Shown here: piece after piece, positions 43,403 through 52,409 of the stretch | Layout of the letters: every line of letters begins with the position of its first letter | Numbering within the stretch: the first letter of the stretch is position 1 | From: JAHTBL01 sp038532735 | GTDB lineage: Bacteria > Pseudomonadota > Alphaproteobacteria > Rhodobacterales > Rhodobacteraceae | NCBI GenBank assembly: GCA_038532735.1 | Contig: JBCBAC010000003.1 | Location: 269,333 to 333,332 of the forward strand | Direction: 5' to 3' | Length of the DNA: 64,000 nucleotides | Notes under the pieces: model-generated | Databases searched by the model: none | The model's input: only the letters and a program-made list of their open reading frames with translations | What the model was told of the DNA's origin: nothing | Made by a program: the position numbers and the translations under genes

Positions 43403-44004
43403 GCCGAAACCCTCTCGTGATGTTGTGCTGCGCTGAAGTGATATTGCGGGGCGATGAATTCCTCGGCCCGGGTGATCCAGCCGCCTTTCCCCCCATCGCG
43501 CCTACGCGCATATTTGCGACTGGCCCGACGGCGGTCGGCCAGGGCGTAATAGTAATTGCGCCGGGCGATGCCGTAAGCATCGCGCAAGTGGTGCGGGGCC
43601 GCTTTCGCCGCGCGGGCCGCGGCCTCTAGCGATTTCGGGCCCAGCACACCATCGACGGCGACGGGAAAGCCCATCTCTCCGAAGAGACGCTGCAGGATCT
43701 TCACCGCATTGGCGCCCGCGTTGACATACATGTCGAACACGCTGGCATGCAGCATCTTGGGCAGCTGTGCGATATTGGGCCGGATGAAGTAATGCTCGAT
43801 AAAGATCTGAACCGCATCGTCGCGGGTCAGCCGTTTGACGTCCGCGATACCGACCATCCCGTCGCCGTCGAGGTCTAACCCAAGACGGCGCATCGTATGA
43901 ATTGTGACACCAAAATTCGTCGCCCCGCCGGGATCGTCCGGGTCGTTAACGTAGCCGCCCTCACGGGCAACGATTTCTTTCGCGATGTCTTGAACCGATT
44001 GCAT
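43393..44004 (-). CDS. Glycoside-hydrolase family 108 endolysin (lysozyme)
   Basis: This 203-residue peptidoglycan hydrolase has the GH108 catalytic segment EIVAREGGYVNDPDDPGGATNFG (catalytic Glu near residue 13) and a C-terminal peptidoglycan-binding segment (VDGVLGPKSLEAA, about 123). No signal peptide is seen, so release depends on the adjacent holin. ATG 44004 follows GAGGGG; a longer frame to 44031 lacks a site. The endolysin-holin-XhlA order with overlapping ends indicates one lysis operon. The pair matches the separate GTA lysis genes of Rhodobacterales. Confidence 0.88.
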   Translation of the reverse strand: MQSVQDIAKEIVAREGGYVNDPDDPGGATNFGVTIHTMRRLGLDLDGDGMVGIADVKRLTRDDAVQIFIEHYFIRPNIAQLPKMLHASVFDMYVNAGANAVKILQRLFGEMGFPVAVDGVLGPKSLEAAARAAKAAPHHLRDAYGIARRNYYYALADRRRASRKYARRRDGGKGGWITRAEEFIAPQYHFSAAQHHERVSAWD

Positions 44005-44045
44005 GGTTTGCCCCTCGTCTTGCGGGGACAACCCTCATGGCAATT

Positions 44046-44051
44046 GGTTAA
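44046..44051 (-). promoter_or_regulatory. Possible CtrA half-site upstream of the endolysin gene
   Basis: TTAACC on the minus strand, followed by AATTG, begins 47 bp before the endolysin ATG and overlaps the ccmE stop. CtrA controls GTA lysis genes in Rhodobacter capsulatus. Only one half-site is seen and the motif is short, so the call is weak. Confidence 0.22.
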
Positions 44052-44506
44052 TTCGTGGCGACCTCACCGTCCGGTGCCACGTAAACGCCTTGCTCTTTCA
44101 GCGCGTCGGTAACTTCTTTGGGCATGTAGGTCTCGTCATGGCGGGCGAGAATTTCTGTTGCCTGAAAGGTGCCATCCACGAAAGAACCCGTGCCGACCAT
44201 GCCTTCGCCTTCCCCAAAGAGATCCGGCAACACACCGGTGAAGGCGACAGGCACAGACATATTGGTATCAGTAACCATGAAGGTAATCGTCTCACCCTCA
44301 CCGCGCAGCAACGTGCCTTCCTCGACCAAACCGCCAATGCGGAAAATCTCATTGGGCGGCGGCGGCGCCTCGGCCACTTCGGTCGGCGTGCGGAAGAACT
44401 GGAATGCGTCCTGGCTGGCATACCACATCATGCCGGTCGCGCCGATCAGCGCCACGAAGGCCAGGATGATCACCTGAATACGTCGCTGTTTTTTCAGTCC
44501 GCGCAT
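44048..44506 (-). CDS. ccmE: Heme chaperone CcmE
   Basis: This 152-residue membrane-anchored periplasmic protein binds heme covalently at His123 and passes it to CcmF. It has an N-terminal anchor (about residues 11-30) and an OB-fold periplasmic domain. The heme-binding stretch EILARHDETYMPKE contains His123 and Tyr127. It begins 5 bp after argC and is separated from ccmF by the lysis cassette, so ccmF expression may rely on read-through or on its own promoter. Confidence 0.95.
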   Translation of the reverse strand: MRGLKKQRRIQVIILAFVALIGATGMMWYASQDAFQFFRTPTEVAEAPPPPNEIFRIGGLVEEGTLLRGEGETITFMVTDTNMSVPVAFTGVLPDLFGEGEGMVGTGSFVDGTFQATEILARHDETYMPKEVTDALKEQGVYVAPDGEVATN

Positions 44507-44511
44507 CGCCT

Positions 44512-45540
44512 CTACGGAAACACCGGAGCGAGCATGAGCCCCGCTGTCTCTTCCTCTCCCAACATCAAATTGGCATTCTGGAGCGCCTGCCCGGACGAGC
44601 CCTTCGTCAGATTATCCAACGCCGCAATCACGATCGCACGACCCTCCAGCCGGTCTCCGGTGACACCGATATGACAGAAATTAGACCCTCTGACATGCCG
44701 CGTCGAGGGGTGCGCGCCAAAAGGAAGCACCTCGATGAAGGGCTCGTCCTCATAGGCGTCTTGCAAAGTCTTGTGGATGACCGCCGGATCGCCTTTGACA
44801 TAGACCGTGCCAAGGATACCGCGATTGGCCGGGATCAAGTGCGGCGTGAATTGCACTTTGACGGGCCGCCCCGCCAAGGCACTGAATTCCTGATCAAATT
44901 CAGCGAGGTGCCGGTGCGTGCCACCAACCGCATACGCATGCCCGCCCTCGGACAGCTCCGCATGCAGCAGGTTCTCCTTCAGCGACCGGCCCGCACCGCT
45001 GACACCTGTCTTCAAATCGATGATGATCTCGTCCAGATCAATCACCCCAGCTGAAATGAGCGGACGCAGCGCATATTGCCCGGTCGCCGCGTTGCAACCT
45101 GTGCCCGCAACAAGCCGCGCGCTTTCGATCTGGTCGCGATAAAACTCGGTCAAGCCATAGACGGCCTCGGACTGCAGATCGAGTGCTGCATGCGCCTTGC
45201 CATACCAACGCTCATATTCCTCCGCATCGCGCAGCCGGAAATCTGCCGACAGGTCCACCACCTTGATATCCCCGGGCAAGGTCCGAATGACGGCTTGCGA
45301 GGTCGCATGTGGCAGCGCGCAGAATACCAGATTGGCGCGGTTGAAGTTAATCTCGTCGATCTTTTGCAGCTTCGGCAGCTCCAGATGGCGCAGATGCGGG
45401 AACACCTCCCCCATCTCCATGCCCGCTTTGCGGTCCGCCGAAAGTGCGACGATGTTCAGTGACGGATGGGTGGCGATCAGCCGGACAAGCTCGGCCCCTG
45501 TATACCCGCTGGCCCCCAGAATGATGACGTTATGGCTCAT
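44512..45540 (-). CDS. argC: N-acetyl-gamma-glutamyl-phosphate reductase
   Basis: This 342-residue NADPH enzyme reduces N-acetylglutamyl phosphate to the semialdehyde in arginine synthesis. The dinucleotide loop GASGYTGAELVRL is at residues 9-21, catalytic Cys149 is in VAGTGCNAATGQYA, and the family pattern HRHLAEFDQEF follows. It is transcribed with ccmE (5-bp gap). Other arginine genes are not in the window. Confidence 0.96.
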   Translation of the reverse strand: MSHNVIILGASGYTGAELVRLIATHPSLNIVALSADRKAGMEMGEVFPHLRHLELPKLQKIDEINFNRANLVFCALPHATSQAVIRTLPGDIKVVDLSADFRLRDAEEYERWYGKAHAALDLQSEAVYGLTEFYRDQIESARLVAGTGCNAATGQYALRPLISAGVIDLDEIIIDLKTGVSGAGRSLKENLLHAELSEGGHAYAVGGTHRHLAEFDQEFSALAGRPVKVQFTPHLIPANRGILGTVYVKGDPAVIHKTLQDAYEDEPFIEVLPFGAHPSTRHVRGSNFCHIGVTGDRLEGRAIVIAALDNLTKGSSGQALQNANLMLGEEETAGLMLAPVFP

Positions 45541-45606
45541 GACAGTTCTTCACGTTTTTGCCCCGTTTTCACGGTGCGATTTAGACAAAGTTTTGGTGCG
45601 CCGCAA

Positions 45607-46419
45607 TCAGGCGACTTCAAACTCGATCTTTCGTCGCAAGAACTGTGTTGCGCGGGTCGAGACACGCGCGGGATCACCCGTCGTCAAAAAGCACGACCGC
45701 GTGCCAGAGCCGACCATATCCGGATGCCGCTCCAGATAGTCAGCCAGACTATCAGCCACCAGATTGGCCTGCGAGTAGACGCTGACCCCCTCGCCCAGCG
45801 CGTCCTGAAAGACCTGCTGCATCAGCGGGTAATGGGTGCAGCCCAGAATGGCCGCTTCCGGTGCAGGCATCTTGCGTTTCAACGCATCCACATGGCTGCG
45901 CACCAAAGCATCCGCCAGGATCATATCGCCATCCTCAATGGCGTCGACGACACCACCACAGGCCTGCGCTTCCACATCCACTCCAATGGCGCGGAAGGCC
46001 AATTCCCGCTGAAACGCCCGGCTCGACACCGTCGCGGGCGTTGCGAATAATGCCACATGCTTCACCGCCACTTCCCGCGGCGGAGAATTGTCGCCCCATT
46101 GCCGTTCGGTCAGCGCCTCGATCAGCGGCACGAACACGCCCAGCACACGCTTGTCGCGCGGGATCCAGCTTTCCTGCATCCGCCGCAGCGCCGCCGCTGA
46201 GGCCGTGTTGCACGCCAGAATGACAAGGTTGCACCCCTCGTCCCAAAGCCGCTCCACTGCGGCCGTGGTGAGGTTGTAAATGTCATCGGCGTCGCGCACG
46301 CCATAAGGCGCATGGGCACTGTCGCCGAAATAGACCAACGGCATGTCGGGCAGCCGTTCTGCCACGGCGTCCAGAACGGTCAACCCGCCCAGACCACTAT
46401 CGAAAATCCCAACCGCCAT
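45607..46419 (-). CDS. murI: Glutamate racemase
   Basis: This 270-residue enzyme makes D-glutamate for peptidoglycan. The cofactor-independent mechanism uses two cysteines, both present: Cys70 in ILACNTASAAAL and one in GCTHYPLM near residue 190. The start MAVGIFDSGLGGLTVL is typical. It lies 66 bp upstream of argC on the same strand. Confidence 0.95.
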   Translation of the reverse strand: MAVGIFDSGLGGLTVLDAVAERLPDMPLVYFGDSAHAPYGVRDADDIYNLTTAAVERLWDEGCNLVILACNTASAAALRRMQESWIPRDKRVLGVFVPLIEALTERQWGDNSPPREVAVKHVALFATPATVSSRAFQRELAFRAIGVDVEAQACGGVVDAIEDGDMILADALVRSHVDALKRKMPAPEAAILGCTHYPLMQQVFQDALGEGVSVYSQANLVADSLADYLERHPDMVGSGTRSCFLTTGDPARVSTRATQFLRRKIEFEVA

Positions 46420-46430
46420 CGCGTGTTGCC

Positions 46431-47312
46431 CTATCCTTGTGCCCTATACCGCGCTTCAAACTCAAACCCGCGTGCCAGCGGGTTGAGCGGCGTTGGAGAC
46501 AACTCATACGTGGCTTTGCGCAGATAATCCATCATCGCTTTGGGGTCTTTGCGCCGAGCCTGTAATGCGGCGTCCGGCAACGGTTTGCCGACCACCAGTT
46601 TGACCGGCTCATCGACACGGGCCTTGAACTCCTTGATCAAGAGGCCCAGCCGCAAGGTGTTGTGCATATGGCTTGCGATCTGAAAAAGCCGCGAGGTGTG
46701 CCCTTCAAAGAAAATCGGCACGACGGTCGCGCCGGATTTGGCGACCATCTTGGCCGTGAACGACCGCCAGCCCGGATCCATCGGCGTCGCAAAAGGCTTG
46801 GCCGCAGTAGACACCGTACCCCCCGGAAACACACCAATCGCGCCGCCATCTGCCAGATAATCCAGCGCAATCTTGCGGGTGTTGAGGTTGATCGCCAACG
46901 CCTCCCGGTCGCCCGCAAAGCTGACAGGCAGGACGATGCGGTTCAGCTCTTCAGCTTTCTTGAAGACGTTGTTTGCGAGAATACGGAAGTCCCCGCGGAT
47001 AGAGCTGAGGATATGCCCCATCATCAGCCCATCCAGAATGCCGTATGGATGGTTCGCGATCAGGATAAGCGGGCCGGTGCGCGGAATATTCTCCAACGCG
47101 CCACCGGTTACCTCAAGGCTCAAACCATAACGTTCGACCATCACGGCCCAGAAATCGCGCCCTGCGGCCACTTCAGTCTCGTAGCCTTCGGCGCGCCGTA
47201 TCAAGCGCATACGGCCCGTGACGTTCTCCATCACACGGATCATCGTGCGGCCGCCGCGCGTCTGCGCAGAGCTTGCATAGCTGATCTCACGCGTGGCCGC
47301 TCTCTTGCTCAT
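46431..47312 (-). CDS. 1-acyl-glycerol-3-phosphate-type acyltransferase (PlsC/lysophospholipid family)
   Basis: This 293-residue membrane-associated acyltransferase has the PlsC-fold core: ANHPYGILDG (the H-x4-D-type catalytic motif variant, about residue 87) and FPGGTVSTAAKPF, plus the basic residues that grip the phosphate of the acceptor. It probably acylates a lyso-lipid or ornithine-lipid precursor; specificity is not clear. It lies 11 bp before murI in the same direction. Confidence 0.8.
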   Translation of the reverse strand: MSKRAATREISYASSAQTRGGRTMIRVMENVTGRMRLIRRAEGYETEVAAGRDFWAVMVERYGLSLEVTGGALENIPRTGPLILIANHPYGILDGLMMGHILSSIRGDFRILANNVFKKAEELNRIVLPVSFAGDREALAINLNTRKIALDYLADGGAIGVFPGGTVSTAAKPFATPMDPGWRSFTAKMVAKSGATVVPIFFEGHTSRLFQIASHMHNTLRLGLLIKEFKARVDEPVKLVVGKPLPDAALQARRKDPKAMMDYLRKATYELSPTPLNPLARGFEFEARYRAQG

Positions 47313-47364
47313 GGGCGCTATATACGCAGCCCGCCCGAGCCAATCCAGCTTTTCCCGCGCGACC

Positions 47365-50300
47365 TTATTCCGCAGCCATCAGGCTCGGCGTGGAGCCGCT
47401 TTCAAACGCTTCCCAGAGGGCGGCACGGGTCGCAGCAGCTTTCGCAGCATTGGCCTCTTTCACCGGGCCGAAACCACGGATCGACAAAGGCAATTCGGCC
47501 AGTTGCAGCGCAGTCTCCCGATTGCTCTCGTCCACCTCGGCCAACACCCGCGCCATGTCGCGCTCGTATTCCTTGATCAAACGCCGTTCCATCTTGCGCT
47601 CAGCCGTATAGCCAAACGGATCAAACGGCGTGCCCCGCAGCCATTTCAGCTTGGAGAGCGGGCCATAAGCCTTTGCAACCCAGGGCCCAAAGGCCCGCTT
47701 CTTTGGCCGACCATCCGGCCCCGGACGGCTCAGGAAAGGCGGCGCAAGGTGATAAGTGAAGCGCAAATCCCCTTCGAACTCGGCACGCGCCTTCTCTTCC
47801 GACGTCCGCAGCAACCGCGCGACCTCGTATTCGTCCTTGTAGGCGAGCAGCTTGTGATAGCCTTTCGCAACCGCCTCTTTCAGCGCCGGGTCCTCAACGC
47901 GGTCCACCAGCTTGCGGTAACGCTTTGCCAGACGTTTGCCTTGATAGGCCACCAGATGATCGGCACGATACGCGATCTTGTCGTCCAGCGTTTTGGGCAG
48001 ATCAGCCACGCGCGGCGCGGTCATGATCGCCACGTCCTTGGGATACTCCACCGCCCAGCGCCCCATCTCGAACGCTTGCGCATTACGCGCAGCGGCCGCG
48101 CCGTTTAGCTCAATCGCGCGGAGGAGTGCGTCCCGCCCGACCGGAATCAGCCCGCGCTGCCAGCACGCGCCCAGAACCATCATGTTTGAAAAGATCGAAT
48201 CCCCCAGCAGAACCTTGCTCAGCTCGGTCGCATCAAACAGCGTCAGATCGTCCTTCAAGCGCCGCTCCAACGCGAGAGACAGATCATCGGTCGGGATACG
48301 AAACGCGGTGTCGCGGGTGAACTCGCCGGTGATGATCTCGTGGCTGTTCACGACAGCCCCCGTCTTGCCCGAGCGCAACAGCCCAATAGTCTTGGCCCCG
48401 GCACTAACCACGAGATCGCCGCCGATCAGCGTATCGCATTCGCCGGTGGAAACACGGATCGCGCTGATATCCTCGGGCCGGTTGGCCAGCCGCAGGTGGA
48501 TATGCACCGCGCCGCCCTTCTGGGCCAGTCCCGCCATCTCGATCATGCCAGCGCCCTTGCCGTCCAGATGCGCGGCCATGGACAGCACGGCACCGATAGT
48601 CACAACACCTGTGCCACCGACTCCCGTCATGACGATGTTATGGGTGCCGTTGATCGCGGGCAGCTCCGGCTCTGGCAGATCAGGCAAAGTGAATTCCGCG
48701 GCGGCTTCCTTCTTCACCGTGGCCCCTTCGACGGTCACAAAGGACGGGCAAAAGCCCTTCACGCAGCTGAAATCCTTGTTGCAGGAGGATTGATCAATCG
48801 CGCGTTTGCGCCCCAGCTCTGTCTCCAACGGGACAATCGACACACAGTTCGACTGCACCCCGCAATCGCCGCAGCCCTCGCACACATCCGTATTGATAAA
48901 GACCCGTTTGTCCGGGTCCGGGAACGTCCCACGCTTGCGGCGGCGGCGTTTCTCGGCGGCGCAGGTCTGCACATAGACGATGACCGACACGCCTTTGATC
49001 TGGCGGAACGCCTCTTGCACCTCGCCCAGTGCCTCGCGTTCGTGAAAGGCCACACCGGACGGAAAGGCTTTCAGATCAATGTCCTCTTTCTCGTCATAGA
49101 CAACGGCCACGTCCGTCACGCCCATCGCCAGCACTTCGCGCACGATCTGCGGCGCGCTCAGCCCACCGTCATTGCCTTGGCCGCCGGTCATGGCGACCGC
49201 ATCATTGTACAGGATCTTGTAGGTGATCGTTGTCCCCGCCATCAGCGCGGCCCGGATCGCCTGCACCCCGGAGTGGTTATAGGTGCCATCGCCGAGATTC
49301 TGGAAAATGTGGTCTCGCGTCGAAAACGGAGCCTCCCCGACCCAGTTGACGCCCTCGCCGCCCATGTGGGTGAAGCCGGACGTATCCCGATCCATCCAGA
49401 GCGCCATGATATGGCAGCCGATCCCGGCAGAGGCGCGGCTCCCCTCCGGCACCTTGGTGGAGCTGTTATGCGGACAGCCTGAACAGAAATACGGCAAGCG
49501 CGTCGCCAGTTCATCGGCATTGTCGGCACGGCGCGCCTCGTCCAGCCGGGCCAGTCCCGCGCGAATACCGTCCGTTTCGCGGCCCTCCTCCAGCAAGATG
49601 CCACCGATCTTTTCAGCAATCAGGATGGGATCAAGCGCGCCGTGGGTCGGGAACAGCTCTTCGCTCTGCCCACCTTTATACCAGCCATAGACCCGCCGCC
49701 CGCGCCGATCATCAAAGATGGCTTCCTTGACCTGCACCTCGATCAGCTTGCGCTTTTCCTCAACCACCACGATCAGATCGAGCCCTTCGGCCCAGTCGTG
49801 GAACCCCTTGCGGTCCATCGGGAAGGTTTGACCAATCTTGTAGGCGGTCAGGCCTAGCCGCTCCGCCTCCGTTTCGTCGATGTTCAGCAGCGAGAACGCA
49901 TGCACCAGATCCAGCCAGTTCTTGCCCGCCGCGACAAAGCCGATCTTGGCCCCTGGCTTGCCCCAAACCCGCTTGTCGATCTTGTTGGCATGGGAAAACG
50001 CCTCTGCCGCGAAGCGCTTGTAATTGATCATCCGCTGCTCTTGCGGCACCCAATGATCGCCAAGGCGAATGTTGAGCCCACCCTCCGGCATCTCGAACTG
50101 AGGCGTCACAAACGACATCCGGTCGGCGCGGCCATCGACCACGGACGTGACCTCCACCGTGTCTTTCATCAGCTTTAGCCCTGCCCAAACACCGGCAAAG
50201 CGCGACAGCTGAAACCCGTAGAGCCCATAATCCAGAATCTCTTGAACGCCCGCGGGGGACAGAACAGGGATATAGGCGTCAATCATCGCCCAATCGCTTT

Positions 50301-50772
50301 GATGGCACGTGGTAGAGCTTTCACCCGTGTGGTCATCCCCCATCGCCATGATGACCCCACCATGGGGCGACGTGCCCGCCATATTCGCATGCCGCATCAC
50401 ATCGCCCGAGCGGTCCACGCCCGGCCCCTTGCCGTACCAAAGGCCAAAGACACCATCATATTTGCCCTCACCGCGCAGCTCTGCCTGTTGCGAGCCCCAA
50501 AGCGCGGTGGCGGCCAGATCCTCGTTCAAGCCCAGTTGGAATGTCACCTGATGCTCGGCCAGATCCTTCTCGGCCCGCATCATCTGCATATCAACCGCAC
50601 CCAGCGGCGATCCGCGATATCCGGTGACATACCCGGCTGTATTCAGCCCAGCCGCCTTGTCGCGCTGATGCTGCATCATCATCAAACGCACCAGCGCTTG
50701 TGTCCCGTTCAACAGGACCGGCGATTTTTCCAGATCATACTTATCGTGCAGGCTTATATCTTGCTGACTCAT
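47365..50772 (-). CDS. Indolepyruvate ferredoxin oxidoreductase, fused alpha/beta subunits
   Basis: This 1135-residue enzyme oxidatively decarboxylates aryl-2-oxoacids such as indolepyruvate to the acyl-CoA, passing electrons to ferredoxin. The N-terminal part carries the pyrophosphate/pyruvate-ferredoxin fold (GYRGSPLGAVD, GIGCHIMALW, GGQGNDGGL). A ferredoxin-like stretch (VCEGCGDCGVQSNC, then CNKDFSC near residue 650) binds iron-sulfur clusters. The C-terminal gamma-type domain contains VGGTGVVTIGAVLSMAA. The single-chain fusion is the usual alphaproteobacterial form of IorA+IorB. The divergent LysR-family gene is a probable regulator. Confidence 0.9.
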   Translation of the reverse strand: MSQQDISLHDKYDLEKSPVLLNGTQALVRLMMMQHQRDKAAGLNTAGYVTGYRGSPLGAVDMQMMRAEKDLAEHQVTFQLGLNEDLAATALWGSQQAELRGEGKYDGVFGLWYGKGPGVDRSGDVMRHANMAGTSPHGGVIMAMGDDHTGESSTTCHQSDWAMIDAYIPVLSPAGVQEILDYGLYGFQLSRFAGVWAGLKLMKDTVEVTSVVDGRADRMSFVTPQFEMPEGGLNIRLGDHWVPQEQRMINYKRFAAEAFSHANKIDKRVWGKPGAKIGFVAAGKNWLDLVHAFSLLNIDETEAERLGLTAYKIGQTFPMDRKGFHDWAEGLDLIVVVEEKRKLIEVQVKEAIFDDRRGRRVYGWYKGGQSEELFPTHGALDPILIAEKIGGILLEEGRETDGIRAGLARLDEARRADNADELATRLPYFCSGCPHNSSTKVPEGSRASAGIGCHIMALWMDRDTSGFTHMGGEGVNWVGEAPFSTRDHIFQNLGDGTYNHSGVQAIRAALMAGTTITYKILYNDAVAMTGGQGNDGGLSAPQIVREVLAMGVTDVAVVYDEKEDIDLKAFPSGVAFHEREALGEVQEAFRQIKGVSVIVYVQTCAAEKRRRRKRGTFPDPDKRVFINTDVCEGCGDCGVQSNCVSIVPLETELGRKRAIDQSSCNKDFSCVKGFCPSFVTVEGATVKKEAAAEFTLPDLPEPELPAINGTHNIVMTGVGGTGVVTIGAVLSMAAHLDGKGAGMIEMAGLAQKGGAVHIHLRLANRPEDISAIRVSTGECDTLIGGDLVVSAGAKTIGLLRSGKTGAVVNSHEIITGEFTRDTAFRIPTDDLSLALERRLKDDLTLFDATELSKVLLGDSIFSNMMVLGACWQRGLIPVGRDALLRAIELNGAAAARNAQAFEMGRWAVEYPKDVAIMTAPRVADLPKTLDDKIAYRADHLVAYQGKRLAKRYRKLVDRVEDPALKEAVAKGYHKLLAYKDEYEVARLLRTSEEKARAEFEGDLRFTYHLAPPFLSRPGPDGRPKKRAFGPWVAKAYGPLSKLKWLRGTPFDPFGYTAERKMERRLIKEYERDMARVLAEVDESNRETALQLAELPLSIRGFGPVKEANAAKAAATRAALWEAFESGSTPSLMAAE

Positions 50773-50812
50773 ATCGGTCCTCCCAGACGAGATAAGCGGC
50801 TGGCTTTAATAT

Positions 50813-50831
50813 AGGTCAAAATCCCTGACCT
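50813..50831. promoter_or_regulatory. Candidate LysR operator between the oxidoreductase and lysR genes
   Basis: AGGTCA (50813-50818) and TGACCT (50826-50831) form a 6-bp inverted repeat separated by 7 bases, in the 139-bp divergent gap. LysR regulators commonly bind such interrupted dyads. Assignment to the neighbouring regulator is inference. Confidence 0.4.
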
Positions 50832-50911
50832 TTAAAGCCTCTTTTTCCCCCTTCCCCTCTGCAATGCAGAAAAGTTAGGTTAGCGCCAACAGCCGCAAGG
50901 GAACGCCACCG

Positions 50912-51817
50912 ATGGATTGGGACAAGCTCAGGATATTCCACGCAGTGGCCGATGCAGGCTCGCTCACCCATGCGGGCGATACCCTTCACCTGTCGCAATC
51001 CGCCGTCAGCCGCCAAATCCGCGCGCTGGAGGAATCGCTGAATACAACGCTTTTTCACCGCCACGCCCGCGGTCTGATTCTGACCGAACAGGGCGAGCTG
51101 CTCTTCGATGCGACTGCTGCAATGTCCAAACGTCTCGACGCCGCGTCTGCCCGTATCAAGGACAGCGAGGAAGAGGTCTTTGGCGAGCTGAAAGTGACCA
51201 CCACGACAGGGTTTGGCTCCCTCTGGCTCGCCCCACGCCTGCCCACGCTCTTTGAAAAATACCCCGATCTCAAGATCGACCTCATGCTGGAAGAACGCGT
51301 GCTCGACCTGCCCATGCGCGAGGCAGACGTCGCCATCCGCATGAAAGAGCCGTCCCAGGCCGATCTGATCCGCAAAAAGCTGATGACCGTGAAGATGAAG
51401 CTCTTTGCCTCGCAAGAATATCTTTCCAGACACCCGGCCCCGGAAAAGATCGAACAGATCGCCCAGCACCGGCTGATTTGCCAGTCGCCCTCTTCTGCAC
51501 AAGTGGCCGCAGGGGCCACACTGGTCCAGCACCTGATGACGTTTGATATCCCGTCCCTGCTGACCGTGAACAACTATTTCGGCGCGCTGCAAGGCGTGCT
51601 GCATAACCTCGGCATCGGCGTGCTGCCCGATTACGTGACCGAGGATTTCCCCGACCTCGTCCCAGTCCTGCCAGAGCTGGAAAGCGGCGACGTGCCCGTC
51701 TTTCTGGCCTATCCCGAAGAGCTGCGCCAATCCAAACGGATCGCCGCTTTCCGCGACTTCGTGCAGGATGAGATTTTCGCCCACCGCAAGAAGATGCGCG
51801 CCCAGATGGCGGGCTGA
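50912..51817 (+). CDS. LysR-family transcriptional regulator
   Basis: This 301-residue regulator has an N-terminal winged helix (residues 1-60, with AGDTLHLSQSAVSRQIRALEE) and a C-terminal periplasmic-binding-like effector domain (from about residue 90). Regulators of this class usually control the divergent gene, here the indolepyruvate ferredoxin oxidoreductase, in response to a small ligand. An inverted repeat lies in the shared gap. ATG 50912 has an AAGGGAA site upstream. Confidence 0.9.
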   Translation: MDWDKLRIFHAVADAGSLTHAGDTLHLSQSAVSRQIRALEESLNTTLFHRHARGLILTEQGELLFDATAAMSKRLDAASARIKDSEEEVFGELKVTTTTGFGSLWLAPRLPTLFEKYPDLKIDLMLEERVLDLPMREADVAIRMKEPSQADLIRKKLMTVKMKLFASQEYLSRHPAPEKIEQIAQHRLICQSPSSAQVAAGATLVQHLMTFDIPSLLTVNNYFGALQGVLHNLGIGVLPDYVTEDFPDLVPVLPELESGDVPVFLAYPEELRQSKRIAAFRDFVQDEIFAHRKKMRAQMAG

Positions 51818-51916
51818 GATCCGTCGATCCGGCAAAGATTCGCCCGATCAGCAGCGGAACCAATCGCGCCACTATAAGTTTCACGTGTGAGGACCATCAA
51901 CGTGAAAGGATATGCC

Positions 51917-52051
51917 ATGCGTATCGCGTCAATGCTTTTTGCCATCTGTGCCTTGGCTGCGTGTGAAACCGTCGAAGGCGCGGGACAAGACATCTCCAAC
52001 GCAGGCGACGTCATCTCGCAGGAAAGCCGCGAAGTGCAGTCTCAGTTCTAA
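51917..52051 (+). CDS. Entericidin-like small lipoprotein
   Basis: This 44-residue protein has a lipoprotein signal MRIASMLFAICALAAC, lipobox LAAC with Cys16. The mature part ETVEGAGQDISNAGDVIS resembles the entericidin A/B family (consensus GxGxDIxxxGxxI). Those are tiny envelope lipoproteins connected with stress and lysis. AAAGGA precedes ATG 51917. Confidence 0.85.
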   Translation: MRIASMLFAICALAACETVEGAGQDISNAGDVISQESREVQSQF

Positions 52052-52118
52052 TCGTTTTACGCATTTAATTCTTGATGGGTGCGGGTTCTGACCTTCGCGC
52101 CCATCTACAATGCCGGTG

Positions 52119-52409
52119 TCACCCCACCGGCACGAACAGGCGCATGACAGCCGCGCCCAGCAGCGCCGCATACCCGACAATCAGACAAATCTCATCGATG
52201 CGGCGCCAGTCCTGCACATCGCGGTCCTGCTTATCCACGACGATCCCCCGCACCTTGCGTTTGAAACTGTCCGGCGTCTCCTCCAGCAGATCGCGCACCT
52301 CTTTGAGCCGTTTGCGTCGCCGGTTGAGCGACCAGACCGGCACCGCCAACACCGCGATGCCGATAAGCGTCATCAGGTTCAGCCACCAATGCGCAACTTC
52401 CGGCGTCAT
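52119..52409 (-). CDS. Two-TM membrane protein, third gene of the toxin-antitoxin operon
   Basis: This 96-residue protein has two membrane helices (about residues 10-28 and 75-93) around a basic cytosolic segment (LNRRRKRLKEVRDLLEE and FKRKVRGIVVDKQDRD). No family was recognised. Its ATG shares the last base of the stop codon of the antitoxin gene (TAATG), so it is translationally coupled to it. That makes the operon toxin, antitoxin, membrane protein, and suggests a role linked to the system rather than a stray gene, though this is inference. Confidence 0.68.
   Translation of the reverse strand: MTPEVAHWWLNLMTLIGIAVLAVPVWSLNRRRKRLKEVRDLLEETPDSFKRKVRGIVVDKQDRDVQDWRRIDEICLIVGYAALLGAAVMRLFVPVG

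Noticed and set aside
49642..50814. Plus-strand frames opposite the indolepyruvate oxidoreductase
   Set aside because: Shadows of a strongly coding minus-strand gene; one (50242-50814) is also simply the antisense of its N-terminus.
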